Both the position numbers and the translations under genes were made by a program. Below the pieces are notes generated by a model. The model searched no databases and had not been told where the DNA came from. It saw only the letters and a program-made list of their open reading frames with translations. A stretch of 26,565 nucleotides of DNA from Palsa-872 sp036495195 (GTDB taxonomy: Bacteria > Chloroflexota > Dormibacteria > Dormibacterales > Dormibacteraceae): the NCBI GenBank assembly GCA_036495195.1, contig DASXNH010000004.1, positions 1-26,565 of the forward strand, read 5' to 3'. Position 1 is the stretch's first letter. Each line of letters opens with the position of its first letter. Shown piece by piece: positions 1-7,310 of the stretch.

Positions 1-1158
1 AATCGCGAGCGGGTGATCGGCGTGCTGCGCACCCAGGGCCGCACGAGCCAGGCTGACATCGCTCGTGCCACAGGTCTGTCGCGGACGACGGTTTCCAGCC
101 TGGTCGCCGAGCTCAAGGGCTCGAGCCGCGTGTTCGAGGTCGACGTCAAGGAGCCGAACGCCCGCGGTGGGCGGCCGGGCGTGCAGCTCGTCCTCCAGGA
201 CTCGGCCAGCGCCGTGCTCGGCATCGATTTCGGGCACAGCCACGTCCTGGTCGCGGTGGCCGACCTCGCGCACAACGTGCTGGCGGAGCGGCGGCGCGAC
301 CTCGACGTCGACCACGACGCCGAGGCCTCGCTGGACACCGCGACCAGGATGGCCGCGGAGGTGCTGGAGGAGGCCGGGGTCGGCCGCCGGAACGTCATCG
401 GCGCCGGCATCGGCATCCCGGGACCTGTCGACCGGGCTCGCGGCACCGTCGGCTCGGCGACGATCCTTCCCGGCTGGCTCGGCCTCCGAATCGGCGACGC
501 GCTGGAAAAGCGCCTGGGTCTGCCCGTCGAGATCGAGAACGACGCCAACCTCGGCGCCCTGGCGGAGCTCACGTGGGGCGCCGGGCGCGACTGCGAGAAT
601 TTCGCCTACATCAAGGTCGCGACCGGGGTGGGCGCCGGGCTGGTGGTGGACGGCAGCCTGCTGCGCGGCGCCTCCGGCACCGCGGGCGAGATCGGGCATA
701 CCACCCTCGACGAGAGCGGGCTCCTCTGCTACTGCGGCAACCGAGGCTGCCTCGAGACCGTGGCGTCCGGGCCGGCGATCCTGCGCCTGGTCTCTGGCGA
801 CGACGGCGAAGGTCTCACCCTGGGCGGGGTCATCGAGCTCGCGGCCAGAGGCGACCTGAGGTGCCGCCGCGCCATCTCGGACGCGGGTCGGGAGATCGGA
901 GTAGCGGTGGCTGGTCTGTGCAACCTGATCAACCCCGAGCGCATCGTGGTCGGAGGCCTGCTCAGCCGCGCGGGTGATCTGCTTCTGCAGCCGATTCGAG
1001 AGTCGATCCGCCGCTACACAGTTCTCGCGGCCGCGGAAAGCGTGGATGTGGTGCCGGCATTGTTCGTCGAACGCGCAGAGCTCCTCGGCGCGCTGGCGCT
1101 GACCATCAGGCACGCCAAGACATCAGCGCTCGCCGGCGAGGTGGCCAGGTCCGACTAG
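1..1158 (+). CDS. ROK-family transcriptional regulator (5' truncated)
   Basis: ROK proteins are either sugar kinases or, with an N-terminal winged helix, sugar-responsive repressors of the NagC/XylR type. This one has the helix-turn-helix (SQADIARATGLSRTTVSSL, nt 49-105), so a regulator is the better call. The ROK ATPase/sugar fold follows: a phosphate-binding strand GIDFGHSH (nt 220-243), GIGIPGPVD, ENDANLGALAEL (nt 535-570) with the catalytic-type Asp, and the zinc motif CYCGNRGC with Cys codons at nt 727, 733 and 748. The reading frame is open to base 1 and encodes Asn-Arg-Glu-Arg before the first GTG (nt 13). Family members usually have such residues at the start of the first DNA-binding helix, so the true start is probably upstream of the window. 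The gene is convergent with the ABC ATPase, 6 bp apart. The effector sugar cannot be told from sequence. Confidence 0.9.
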   Translation, partial: NRERVIGVLRTQGRTSQADIARATGLSRTTVSSLVAELKGSSRVFEVDVKEPNARGGRPGVQLVLQDSASAVLGIDFGHSHVLVAVADLAHNVLAERRRDLDVDHDAEASLDTATRMAAEVLEEAGVGRRNVIGAGIGIPGPVDRARGTVGSATILPGWLGLRIGDALEKRLGLPVEIENDANLGALAELTWGAGRDCENFAYIKVATGVGAGLVVDGSLLRGASGTAGEIGHTTLDESGLLCYCGNRGCLETVASGPAILRLVSGDDGEGLTLGGVIELAARGDLRCRRAISDAGREIGVAVAGLCNLINPERIVVGGLLSRAGDLLLQPIRESIRRYTVLAAAESVDVVPALFVERAELLGALALTIRHAKTSALAGEVARSD

Positions 1159-1164
1159 GGCGCC

Positions 1165-1935
1165 CTACAGCACCTTCGATAGAAACAACCGCGTCCGCTC
1201 ATGCCGCGGGTTCGCGAGCACCTCGCGCGGCTTGCCTGCCTCGACGATCACGCCACCGTCCATGAACACCAGGCTGTCGCCGACTTCGCGCGCAAAGCCC
1301 ATCTCGTGGGTCACGACGACCATGGTCATGCCCAGGTCGTTGGCGAGCGCGCGCATGACCTCAAGCACTTCGCCGACCAGCTCCGGGTCCAGCGCCGAAG
1401 TGGGTTCGTCGAACAGCATCAGCTTTGGCTGCATCGCCAGGGCCCGGGCGATCGCGACGCGCTGTTGCTGTCCGCCTGAGAGCTGGTTGGGATAGGCCTT
1501 GACCTTGTCGGCCAGGCCCACGCGCTCGAGGAGGCTGCGGGCATGGGCCTCGGCCGTGGCGCGGCTTTCCCCCTTTACGCGTACCGGCGCCTCGGCAATG
1601 TTCTCGAGCGCAGTCATGTGAGGAAACAGGTTGAAGCGCTGGAACACCATGCCGATCTCGGATCGCTTGCGACAGACCTCACGGTCGGGTAGCTCGAAGA
1701 GCTTGTTGCCTCGTTCGCGGTAGCCGACGAGCTCTCCGTCGACGGACAACCTACCGGCGTCGATCTTCTCCAGGTGATTGATGCACCGCAGGAAGGTGCT
1801 CTTGCCCGAGCCCGACGGACCGATGATGCACATCACCTCCTTCGGCATGACCTCGAGGTCGATGCCGCGCAGCACCTCCAGGCGGCCGAAGCTCTTGTGA
1901 ACGGCCTCCGCCTTGACCATCGGTCTGACCGCCAT
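1165..1935 (-). CDS. Polar amino acid ABC transporter, ATP-binding protein
   Basis: This is the cytoplasmic ATPase that powers uptake through the permease encoded just upstream. The 256 residues carry every expected motif: Walker A GPSGSGKST (about residues 39-47), Q-loop MVFQRFNLFPHMTALEN, signature LSGGQQQRVAIARAL, Walker B LMLFDEPTSALDPE, and the H-loop VVVTHEMGFARE. The MVFQRFNLFPH and THEMGFARE forms are characteristic of the GlnQ/HisP/ArtP group for polar amino acids. Length is normal. The ATG at 1935 lies 1 bp after the permease stop, implying translational coupling. A second in-frame ATG at codon 6 is an alternative start. It is the last gene of a binding protein-permease-ATPase operon. 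Confidence 0.95.
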   Translation of the reverse strand: MAVRPMVKAEAVHKSFGRLEVLRGIDLEVMPKEVMCIIGPSGSGKSTFLRCINHLEKIDAGRLSVDGELVGYRERGNKLFELPDREVCRKRSEIGMVFQRFNLFPHMTALENIAEAPVRVKGESRATAEAHARSLLERVGLADKVKAYPNQLSGGQQQRVAIARALAMQPKLMLFDEPTSALDPELVGEVLEVMRALANDLGMTMVVVTHEMGFAREVGDSLVFMDGGVIVEAGKPREVLANPRHERTRLFLSKVL

Positions 1936-1936
1936 G

Positions 1937-2923
1937 TCAGGGATGATGGCCGGGCAGAGTGGCCGCCATGTCCACCGGTGACGGTGGCGGGGCGTGGAAG
2001 GTGAAGAGCATCCGCCGGAACCGCTGGAACGGCGTCAGCGGCAGCTCGCGCTGCGCGCCGCGCGCGAAGTATCTCTCGACGTAGTACTGGCCGATCGTGA
2101 GGATCGACGTCATGGCCAGATACCAGATGCTCGCAACGATTGCCAGCTCGATCACGGCGAAGTTGGCATTCGAAATTTGCTCCTGGCGCGTGAACAGCTC
2201 CGGGACGGTGGCCACGAACGCCAGCGATGAGGTCTTCAGCATCGAAATGGTCTCGTTACCGGTAGGCGGGACGATCACTCGCATCGCCTGCGGCAGAACG
2301 ATCCGCCGCATCAGCAGCAATCGAGTCATGCCCAGGGCTTGAGCGGCTTCTGTCTGACCGTGATCGACCGAAATCAGGCCTGCTCGGACGATTTCGGCCA
2401 TATAGGCTGCCTCGTTGAGTCCCAGGCCGAGCATCGCAGCGGTGAATGGGCTGATCAGGTCATTCGTGCTCGCGTGAAACAGCACAGGTCCATCAGGAAT
2501 GCCGAGGGCAATGTGAGGCAGGATGCTGGCCAGGTTGTACCAAAAGAAGATCTGAACCAACACCGGCGTCCCCCGAAAGAACCAGATGTAGAACCAGCTC
2601 ACTGACGACACCACCGGGTTGGGCGACAGCCGCATCACCGCCAGGACAATGCCGAGCACGACTCCGATGAACATGGCGAGGACGGTCAGCTCGAGCGTGA
2701 CCACGATCCCCTGGAGGATCAGTGGCCCGAAAAGGTAGCGTCCGACCACGCCCCAGTTCATGTTGGGGGCGGTCACGAAAATGTAGACGGTCTCTGCGAC
2801 CGCTGCGACCACCACCACCGTGGACACCCAGCGCCACGGGTGCCGGACCGGAATCGCTTTGATCGCCTCTGGCCGCACGGCTTGTGATCCGCGGAGCGGC
2901 GGGCCGGCGGCCATCTCAGTCAC
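1937..2923 (-). CDS. Polar amino acid ABC transporter, permease
   Basis: This is the integral membrane subunit of a His/Glu/Gln/Arg-type importer. After a cytoplasmic N-terminus of about 30 residues and a first helix (STVVVVAAVAETVYIFVTA), the core reads LQGIVVTLELTVLAMFIGVV, typical of the HisM/GlnP permease family. The EAA loop that docks on the ATPase is clear: EAAQALGMTRLLLMRRIVLP. The FFRGTPVLVQ motif is also characteristic. At 328 residues it is longer than the usual 220-270, because of the extra N-terminal helix and a C-terminal tail after the last membrane segment. The start given is GTG at 2923; ATG at 2914 (codon 4) is equally possible. No second permease gene is present, so the channel is probably a homodimer. 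Confidence 0.93.
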   Translation of the reverse strand: MTEMAAGPPLRGSQAVRPEAIKAIPVRHPWRWVSTVVVVAAVAETVYIFVTAPNMNWGVVGRYLFGPLILQGIVVTLELTVLAMFIGVVLGIVLAVMRLSPNPVVSSVSWFYIWFFRGTPVLVQIFFWYNLASILPHIALGIPDGPVLFHASTNDLISPFTAAMLGLGLNEAAYMAEIVRAGLISVDHGQTEAAQALGMTRLLLMRRIVLPQAMRVIVPPTGNETISMLKTSSLAFVATVPELFTRQEQISNANFAVIELAIVASIWYLAMTSILTIGQYYVERYFARGAQRELPLTPFQRFRRMLFTFHAPPPSPVDMAATLPGHHP

Positions 2924-2956
2924 GGGGCTATGTGACGAAGCTCGTCGGCGACTACC

Positions 2957-3940
2957 TCAGTAGGACGGAACGCAGCTGGGGCCGATGGAGCTGTTGTTGT
3001 TGAGTGCGACATCCGCGCTCGTTACGGCGCCGCTCTGTACGCCCCACTGCGTAAGGATGGTGGTGTAGTAGCCGTGGTCCATCAGGTACTTGACGGCGTC
3101 GATCATGGCCTTTTCAAGTGGGCTGCCTTTGACCATGGCGATTCCATATGGCGAAACGCTGCAGGCCTGGCCTCCAAGCTGCAGCTTGCCCCCCGTCTGG
3201 GTCACCTGGTAGCCGGCGACCGGCTGGTCGAGCCATCCGAAGTCGGCGCGGCCCGAGATCAGCGCCGCGTTCGCCTCGGTCTGCTTGCCGAAGCTCAACA
3301 CGTTGATATCCGGTTTCCCAGCCGCCGTGCAGTTGTTCTTGTCGCCGCTGATCGGTGTGCCGCCAACCTGCTTGCCCATGAAGCCCCAGGCATCGGTTTC
3401 CTCAGTCGTTCCAGCCTCGACGGCGACAGCGTGGCCGCACATGTCGACAGCCGAGCTGATGGTCGGCCCGCCGGCCTTCACGAGCCAGGCCTCGCCTGCT
3501 TTGTAGTAGGTGATGAAATCAATGCCGCCCGCCTCTCGCTTCTGCGTCGGCGTCCAGCTGGAGATGCTGAACGAATATCGCGGCTTGTCTCCGCCCGCGA
3601 CCTCGCTTGGAGTGCTCGCCTTGAGCTGGGCGATGATGTCGTCGAAAGTCACGTTGTTGAAGGTGCACACAAGGCCCATTACCTTGCAGAGGGCCAGCCC
3701 GAGGTCGATATCCCAGCCCTGGATGGCGCCTGTGTCCGGATTGACGAACTCGTTCGGTGCGTAGGTGGCGTCAGTCGCGACCTGCAGCGGCGACAGGGTC
3801 TTGATTGAATCAGGGACCTCGCTGGCGATGGCATCGACCTTCGTGACCCCGATGACGGTAGTTGGGGTCGGCGTGGCTGAAGTCCCGCCGCACGCCGCGA
3901 GCATGATCGCCGCCGCGAGCGCAAAGATTCGAGCTCTCAT
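2957..3940 (-). CDS. Polar amino acid ABC transporter, substrate-binding lipoprotein
   Basis: This is the extracytoplasmic receptor (solute-binding family 3) of the importer. It has a lipoprotein signal: positive start MRAR, hydrophobic core, lipobox LAAC with Cys17, then a Ser/Thr/Pro linker. The mature domain contains YAPNEFVNPDTGAIQGWDID, then FDDIIAQLKA and SISSWTPTQKREAGGIDFI, which match the first lobe of glutamine/arginine-type binding proteins. The return to lobe 1 is seen near SPYGIAMVKGSPLEKAM. The ATG at 3940 is preceded on the minus strand by AGAGGGG 7 nt upstream, one of the few good ribosome binding sites in the window. It is first in the operon, 33 bp before the permease. The ligand cannot be assigned more finely than a polar amino acid or derivative. 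Confidence 0.93.
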   Translation of the reverse strand: MRARIFALAAAIMLAACGGTSATPTPTTVIGVTKVDAIASEVPDSIKTLSPLQVATDATYAPNEFVNPDTGAIQGWDIDLGLALCKVMGLVCTFNNVTFDDIIAQLKASTPSEVAGGDKPRYSFSISSWTPTQKREAGGIDFITYYKAGEAWLVKAGGPTISSAVDMCGHAVAVEAGTTEETDAWGFMGKQVGGTPISGDKNNCTAAGKPDINVLSFGKQTEANAALISGRADFGWLDQPVAGYQVTQTGGKLQLGGQACSVSPYGIAMVKGSPLEKAMIDAVKYLMDHGYYTTILTQWGVQSGAVTSADVALNNNSSIGPSCVPSY

Positions 3941-3994
3941 CCCTTAACCCCTCTTACGCGTTGTTGGCATCAGCTGCGCTGATTCTCCGGCCGA

Positions 3995-4000
3995 ATTCTA
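3995..4000 (-). promoter_or_regulatory. Possible -10 box for the amino acid ABC operon
   Basis: On the minus strand the hexamer TAGAAT lies about 55 nt before the binding-protein start, inside the 90-bp divergent gap. No convincing -35 hexamer is seen 17 nt upstream. The position and the ribosome binding site of the downstream gene fit a normal leadered transcript, but the call rests on one hexamer. Confidence 0.3.
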
Positions 4001-4018
4001 ACCCTCGGCGGCTGGTTC

Positions 4019-4024
4019 TATGAT
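4019..4024 (+). promoter_or_regulatory. -10 box TATGAT placed for leaderless transcription
   Basis: TATGAT lies exactly 6 nt before the GTG at 4031. A transcript starting about 7 nt after the box would begin at the GTG itself. There is no Shine-Dalgarno sequence before this start. The -35 region (about 3996) is weak. Confidence 0.45.
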
Positions 4025-4030
4025 CGAGTC

Positions 4031-4639
4031 GTGATTGGTCGGAGGCAGACCCTGACCGTGGTCGGGGTTGGCATTCTCGGCTCTCAGGCGGGGCACCTGT
4101 TCACGTTCCAGCTGCTTTTCGGGTCAGCCGCTCAGCATCTGCAGAGCTCGGGTTCCCATGCCTACTTCCCGCTCTTGGCGAAGACGGCCCTGGGCGCCGT
4201 CGCTGCCGGGTTGCTCGCCGGTCTGTTCGTGATCGGCCTCGCCCGGGTTGTCAGCGGGCAATCGAGGGTCAAGAAAGGCTCCCAGAAGCCTTTCGTGCAG
4301 CTCGTCGCCGTCCTCTTCACCATCCAGCTCGCTTGCTTCATCTCCCAGGAGGTCGCGGAGGCGACGATTGCAGGCACCGGCGTCGCCTCGGCGGCATCCC
4401 TGCTCCTGTGGGGCACCCTGGGTCAGCTGCCAGTCGCCGCCTTTGCGGCGGTGGGACTGCGGTGGCTGTTCACCAACGTCGAATCGGCAGTCGAAGACCT
4501 GCGTGCGGTACTGACTCTGGTAAGACCGCCGCCGATCCCCTCGCTCACCACCGTTCAAATCTGGCCGGCGCCAAACGGCTCGCCCGCCCTGTTGCGCTTG
4601 ATCGTCGGTTCGCCGGCCAAGCGAGGGCCGCCCTCCTAG
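4031..4639 (+). CDS. Hypothetical four-helix membrane protein
   Basis: I do not recognise this 202-residue protein. It has four hydrophobic segments: residues about 8-30 (TVVGVGILGSQAGHLFTFQL), 48-72 (AKTALGAVAAGLLAGLFVIG), 86-108 (FVQLVAVLFTIQLACFISQE) and 120-145 (SLLLWGTLGQLPVAAFAAVG). The C-terminal tail of about 50 residues is soluble and Pro-rich. Histidines in the first segment (GHLF) and a Gln/Glu pair (ISQE) could be functional, but nothing defines a role. The GTG start at 4031 is chosen because a TATGAT box sits 6 nt before it and the first helix needs these residues. It is separated from the cupredoxin gene by a repeat-containing gap of 153 bp, so co-transcription is uncertain. Confidence 0.7.
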   Translation: MIGRRQTLTVVGVGILGSQAGHLFTFQLLFGSAAQHLQSSGSHAYFPLLAKTALGAVAAGLLAGLFVIGLARVVSGQSRVKKGSQKPFVQLVAVLFTIQLACFISQEVAEATIAGTGVASAASLLLWGTLGQLPVAAFAAVGLRWLFTNVESAVEDLRAVLTLVRPPPIPSLTTVQIWPAPNGSPALLRLIVGSPAKRGPPS

Positions 4640-4650
4640 GTTGCTCTTGT

Positions 4651-4729
4651 CCTCCCCCCTTGACGGGGAGGCATTCAATCAAGGCGTCCTCCCCGCTCGC
4701 CGGGGAGGTGACCCGAAGGGCCGGAGGGG
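4651..4729. repeat. Tandem GC-rich hairpins plus GGGAGGTG/GCCGGAGGGG element (copy A)
   Basis: The gap before the cupredoxin gene holds two hairpins with the same arm sequence. The first is CCTCCCC (4651-4657) pairing with GGGGAGG (4665-4671). The second is CCTCCCCG (4688-4695) pairing perfectly with CGGGGAGG (4701-4708) over a 5-nt loop. The second runs into GGGAGGTG (4703-4710) and, 9 nt later, GCCGGAGGGG (4720-4729). The same two boxes, 7 nt apart, occur before glmU at 25200-25224. This looks like a dispersed palindromic repeat family. Neither hairpin has a U-tract, so terminator function is not supported. Confidence 0.6.
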
Positions 4730-4778
4730 AGGTCGGATTGGCAACCAACCCCTCCGAATCGATGAGCAACACACATAT

Positions 4779-4785
4779 AAGGAGG
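4779..4785 (+). promoter_or_regulatory. Strong Shine-Dalgarno site of the cupredoxin gene
   Basis: AAGGAGG lies 7 nt before the GTG at 4793. It is the best ribosome binding site in the window and fixes this start codon. It suggests the downstream pair is translated efficiently. Confidence 0.8.
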
Positions 4786-4792
4786 AACTCAC

Positions 4793-5155
4793 GTGAGCCG
4801 CTTTCGTCTAGGCCTCGTCGCCGTCATCCTCGTGATCTTCATCGCCGTCGGCGCTTACCTGATCTTCGGCAACAAGAAGCCGGCCCCGAAGAACGTCACC
4901 TTCAACGTGTCGGTCACGGGCGCCAAGTCCATGACCCCCGATACCCTCACGGTCAACCAGAACGACACAGTGACCATCAACATAAGCAGCGACACCACGG
5001 GCGAGGTGCACCTCCACGGCTATGACATCGCCTTCGACTGTGTTGCGGGCCAGGTCGTGTCGCACACCTTCAAAGCCACGATCAGTGGCGGCCCCTTCGA
5101 CATCGAGTGGGAATCGACCTCGACCCACCTCGGCGACCTCATAGTCAACCCCTGA
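4793..5155 (+). CDS. Membrane-anchored cupredoxin-like protein
   Basis: This is a 120-residue protein with an N-terminal membrane segment (residues 7-25, no lipobox, probably an uncleaved anchor) and one small beta-sandwich resembling the cupredoxin_1 domain. The pattern TPDTLTVNQNDTVTINISSD, then GEVHLHGYD (His73, His75), then THLGDLIVNP (His112) is like exported cupredoxin-like domains of actinobacteria. Canonical type 1 copper uses His, Cys, His and Met in a C-terminal loop. Here the C-terminal loop has only His112, and the sole Cys (83) lies elsewhere, so classical blue copper is unlikely; another metal mode or none is possible. Its stop overlaps the next start by one base (TGATG), so the two products are coupled. 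Copper binding is inference. Confidence 0.75.
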   Translation: MSRFRLGLVAVILVIFIAVGAYLIFGNKKPAPKNVTFNVSVTGAKSMTPDTLTVNQNDTVTINISSDTTGEVHLHGYDIAFDCVAGQVVSHTFKATISGGPFDIEWESTSTHLGDLIVNP

Positions 5156-6546
5156 TGTTCGCACCAGGCATCTTCCTCCACGGCTTCGGACCGCGCTACG
5201 ACCTCCCCGCGCCCCTGTTCTGGTACCTCTTCGCTGCCGCCGGCGTGGTCGTGATCTCATTCGTCCTCGTCGTCGCTTTCGCCGGCGCGCAACTGGGCCC
5301 CAAGGCCCTGCAGTACCCGCGCCGCGCGGTGCCGTTCCTGCTTCGCCTGGCACGCTCGCCGTGGCCGAGAGCCGTGGGCGGAACCGTGGGTTTCCTCGCC
5401 CTGCTGGCGATTGTCATTACAGGGCTGTTCGGTTCAACCAAACCAGAGTTGAGTCCCGCCGAATCGCTGGTATGGATCTATTTCTGGGCCGGGCTGGTGC
5501 TCTTGTCAGGCGTCGTCGGCAACCTCTGGTACCTGCTCAATCCATGGGCTGCGATCTACGACGCGGTGACCCGCTTCGCGCGTCTCGGCCCGGTATGGAA
5601 GCTGCCGAACGTCGGCGTCTGGCCGGCGGCAGCCGCCTATTTCTCTTTTGCCTGTCTCGAGCTCACCACGGGGATGGCCAACCAACCGCGCGTGGTGGCA
5701 TTGACGGCGCTGGCGTACAGCGCGGTGACCCTGGCCGGGATGATCCTGTTCGGACGCGACGAGTGGCTGGAGCACTGCGAGGCGTTCACCGTCCTGTTCG
5801 GCATCATCGGCAAGTTCGGTCCCATCCAAGCCGAACGCGCTGCCGACGGGAATTTCTCGGCGGTGTACGTACGCCCCTGGGGCGTCGGTCTCCTTCAGCC
5901 TGGACCAAGCGGATGGGATCGCATCTTTTTCGTGATCCTGATGCTCAGCAGCCTGGCATTCGACGGCATCATCGGGACCCAGGCTTGGCAGGACTTCAAT
6001 GTCGCCCTCGAGCCGATCTGGCTGCCGATGGGCCCGTGGGGCTTCTTCTTCGTCAGGACCCTCGGCATCACCTTGCTCACGATCGCGTTTCTCCTCGTGT
6101 TCGTCGCGTTCATGGAGATGGTGATCTTTTTCGGCAACCGCAAAGTCGACTTTGTCTCGACCGCGACAGGTTTCGCGATGACCCTCGTGCCCATCGCTCT
6201 CGTCTACAACGCAGCGCACAACTACAGCTACGTGGTCGTTCAATCGCAGGCGCTCATCCCGCTCCTCAACGATCCGCTCGCCAAGGGATGGCATCTGTGG
6301 CCCGCGGTCGCGCATCTGACCCCGAGCTTCGCCCTGGCCCAGGCCTCCACAGTGTGGTTCGCGCAGGTCGTCCTGATCGTGCTCGGCCACGTGATCGCCG
6401 TTTATCTCGCGCACCTGAGAGCGGGCGAGAGGTTCAAAAGCGCGCAGCGAGCGCTGTTGAGCCAGTACCCGATGCTGGCCCTGATGGTGATCTACACGAT
6501 AACCAGCCTGTTGATCCTGGCCCAGCAAACCACGAAGGCCGGCTGA
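5155..6546 (+). CDS. Polytopic membrane protein, FedB/'fenitrothion hydrolase'-like family
   Basis: This is a 463-residue protein with about ten to eleven membrane helices. After a short N-terminus it carries HGFGPRYDLPAPLFWYLFAA (from His9), a motif I associate with actinobacterial membrane proteins often labelled 'fenitrothion hydrolase' after a membrane-bound organophosphate hydrolase complex. That label is weak and should not be taken as an activity. Other notable residues are NLWYLLNPW at the end of helix 3 and AAHNYSYVV in a late helix. ATG 5155 is chosen because it overlaps the cupredoxin stop; an upstream in-frame ATG at 5107 would run through cupredoxin coding sequence. The coupling suggests the cupredoxin-like domain sits on the outside of this protein. 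Function unknown. Confidence 0.75.
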   Translation: MFAPGIFLHGFGPRYDLPAPLFWYLFAAAGVVVISFVLVVAFAGAQLGPKALQYPRRAVPFLLRLARSPWPRAVGGTVGFLALLAIVITGLFGSTKPELSPAESLVWIYFWAGLVLLSGVVGNLWYLLNPWAAIYDAVTRFARLGPVWKLPNVGVWPAAAAYFSFACLELTTGMANQPRVVALTALAYSAVTLAGMILFGRDEWLEHCEAFTVLFGIIGKFGPIQAERAADGNFSAVYVRPWGVGLLQPGPSGWDRIFFVILMLSSLAFDGIIGTQAWQDFNVALEPIWLPMGPWGFFFVRTLGITLLTIAFLLVFVAFMEMVIFFGNRKVDFVSTATGFAMTLVPIALVYNAAHNYSYVVVQSQALIPLLNDPLAKGWHLWPAVAHLTPSFALAQASTVWFAQVVLIVLGHVIAVYLAHLRAGERFKSAQRALLSQYPMLALMVIYTITSLLILAQQTTKAG

Positions 6547-6571
6547 CGTAGAAACCTTGTGGGGTCAGGAT

Positions 6572-6590
6572 GCGTGGCAAATTGTCACGC
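6572..6590. terminator. Possible bidirectional hairpin between convergent genes
   Basis: The 72-bp gap between two convergent genes contains GCGTGGCA (6572-6579) pairing with TGTCACGC (6583-6590), with one G-U pair and a 3-nt loop. The position suits a shared terminator, but no U-tract follows on either strand. Confidence 0.35.
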
Positions 6591-6618
6591 CCGGGCCGAG
6601 AAGTTCAGCGTTGCTGAG

Positions 6619-7278
6619 CTAGCTTTGCGAAGGAGGTCCTGAAGAGCCCATCGACGGCGGCCCTGACCCGCCCGGCGGTGGCATCGCCCCGGGGGGCGGC
6701 GGACCGGCCTGGGGCATGTTGCCGAAGTTGACCTGCGGCACTGCGCGGTCGCCTTCGTCGGCCTGGAAGAAGCCGAAGGCCTTGAAACCGAGGACGCCCG
6801 CGATGAGCGAGGTCGGCAGTGTCTGCAGCTTGATGTTGTAGTCCCTGACGTTGCCGTTGTAGTAGCGCCGCGAGAACTCGATCTTGTCCTCGGTCGCAGT
6901 CAGCTGCTCCTGTAGGTTCGTAAATGCGGTGATCGCCTTTAGGTCTGGGTAGCTCTCGGATACGGCGAACAGGCTTCGCAGGCTCTGGGTGAGCATGTTC
7001 TCGGCGGCCCCGATCTTGGCCGGGTCGCCGCTTGCGCCGGCCGCGACTGCCCCGGCGCGCGCGTTGGTGACCGCCTCGAGAGTGCCGCGCTCGTGTCCCA
7101 TGTAGCCCTGGACCGTCTGGACCAGGTTGGGGATGAGGTCGTGGCGCCGCTTCAGCTCGACGTCGATCTCGGACCAGGCCTCCTGCGTCCGATTACGCAG
7201 GGAGATCAGCCCGTTGTAGGTGAGAACCAGCCAGATGAGTACGAGGACAACGATGCCAACGACGATCCAGACGCCCAT
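6619..7278 (-). CDS. lemA: LemA family protein
   Basis: LemA proteins are membrane-anchored, mostly helical proteins of unclear function, common across bacteria. This one has a single N-terminal membrane helix (residues 2-20), then the signature YNGLISLRNRTQEAWSEIDV and KRRHDLIPNLVQTVQGYM. The family region TATEDKIEFSRRYYNGNVRD and the block ending in GFKAFGFFQADEGDRAVPQV follow. The last 40 residues are an unusual Pro/Gly/Ser-rich tail of low complexity. The ATG at 7278 has no Shine-Dalgarno site; instead TAGGAT sits 9 nt upstream on the minus strand (7288-7293), which would allow a near-leaderless mRNA. It lies 32 bp after the bS22-like gene on the same strand. Confidence 0.93.
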   Translation of the reverse strand: MGVWIVVGIVVLVLIWLVLTYNGLISLRNRTQEAWSEIDVELKRRHDLIPNLVQTVQGYMGHERGTLEAVTNARAGAVAAGASGDPAKIGAAENMLTQSLRSLFAVSESYPDLKAITAFTNLQEQLTATEDKIEFSRRYYNGNVRDYNIKLQTLPTSLIAGVLGFKAFGFFQADEGDRAVPQVNFGNMPQAGPPPPGAMPPPGGSGPPSMGSSGPPSQS

Positions 7279-7310
7279 CAGGAGGTCATCCTACGCCGGC
7301 CGCTCTTGGG

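Noticed and set aside
4333..5025. Open frame spanning the hypothetical gene, the repeat gap and the cupredoxin start
   Set aside because: It crosses two genes in another frame, and its Arg-rich composition is typical of a frame-shifted GC-rich gene.
5506..6528. 340-codon open frame antisense to the polytopic membrane protein
   Set aside because: Highly charged shadow of a hydrophobic coding sequence, with no domain and no promoter.
7279..7310. AGGAGGT on the plus strand near 7280
   Set aside because: It looks like a Shine-Dalgarno site but no plus-strand gene starts downstream. It is antisense to the lemA leader.
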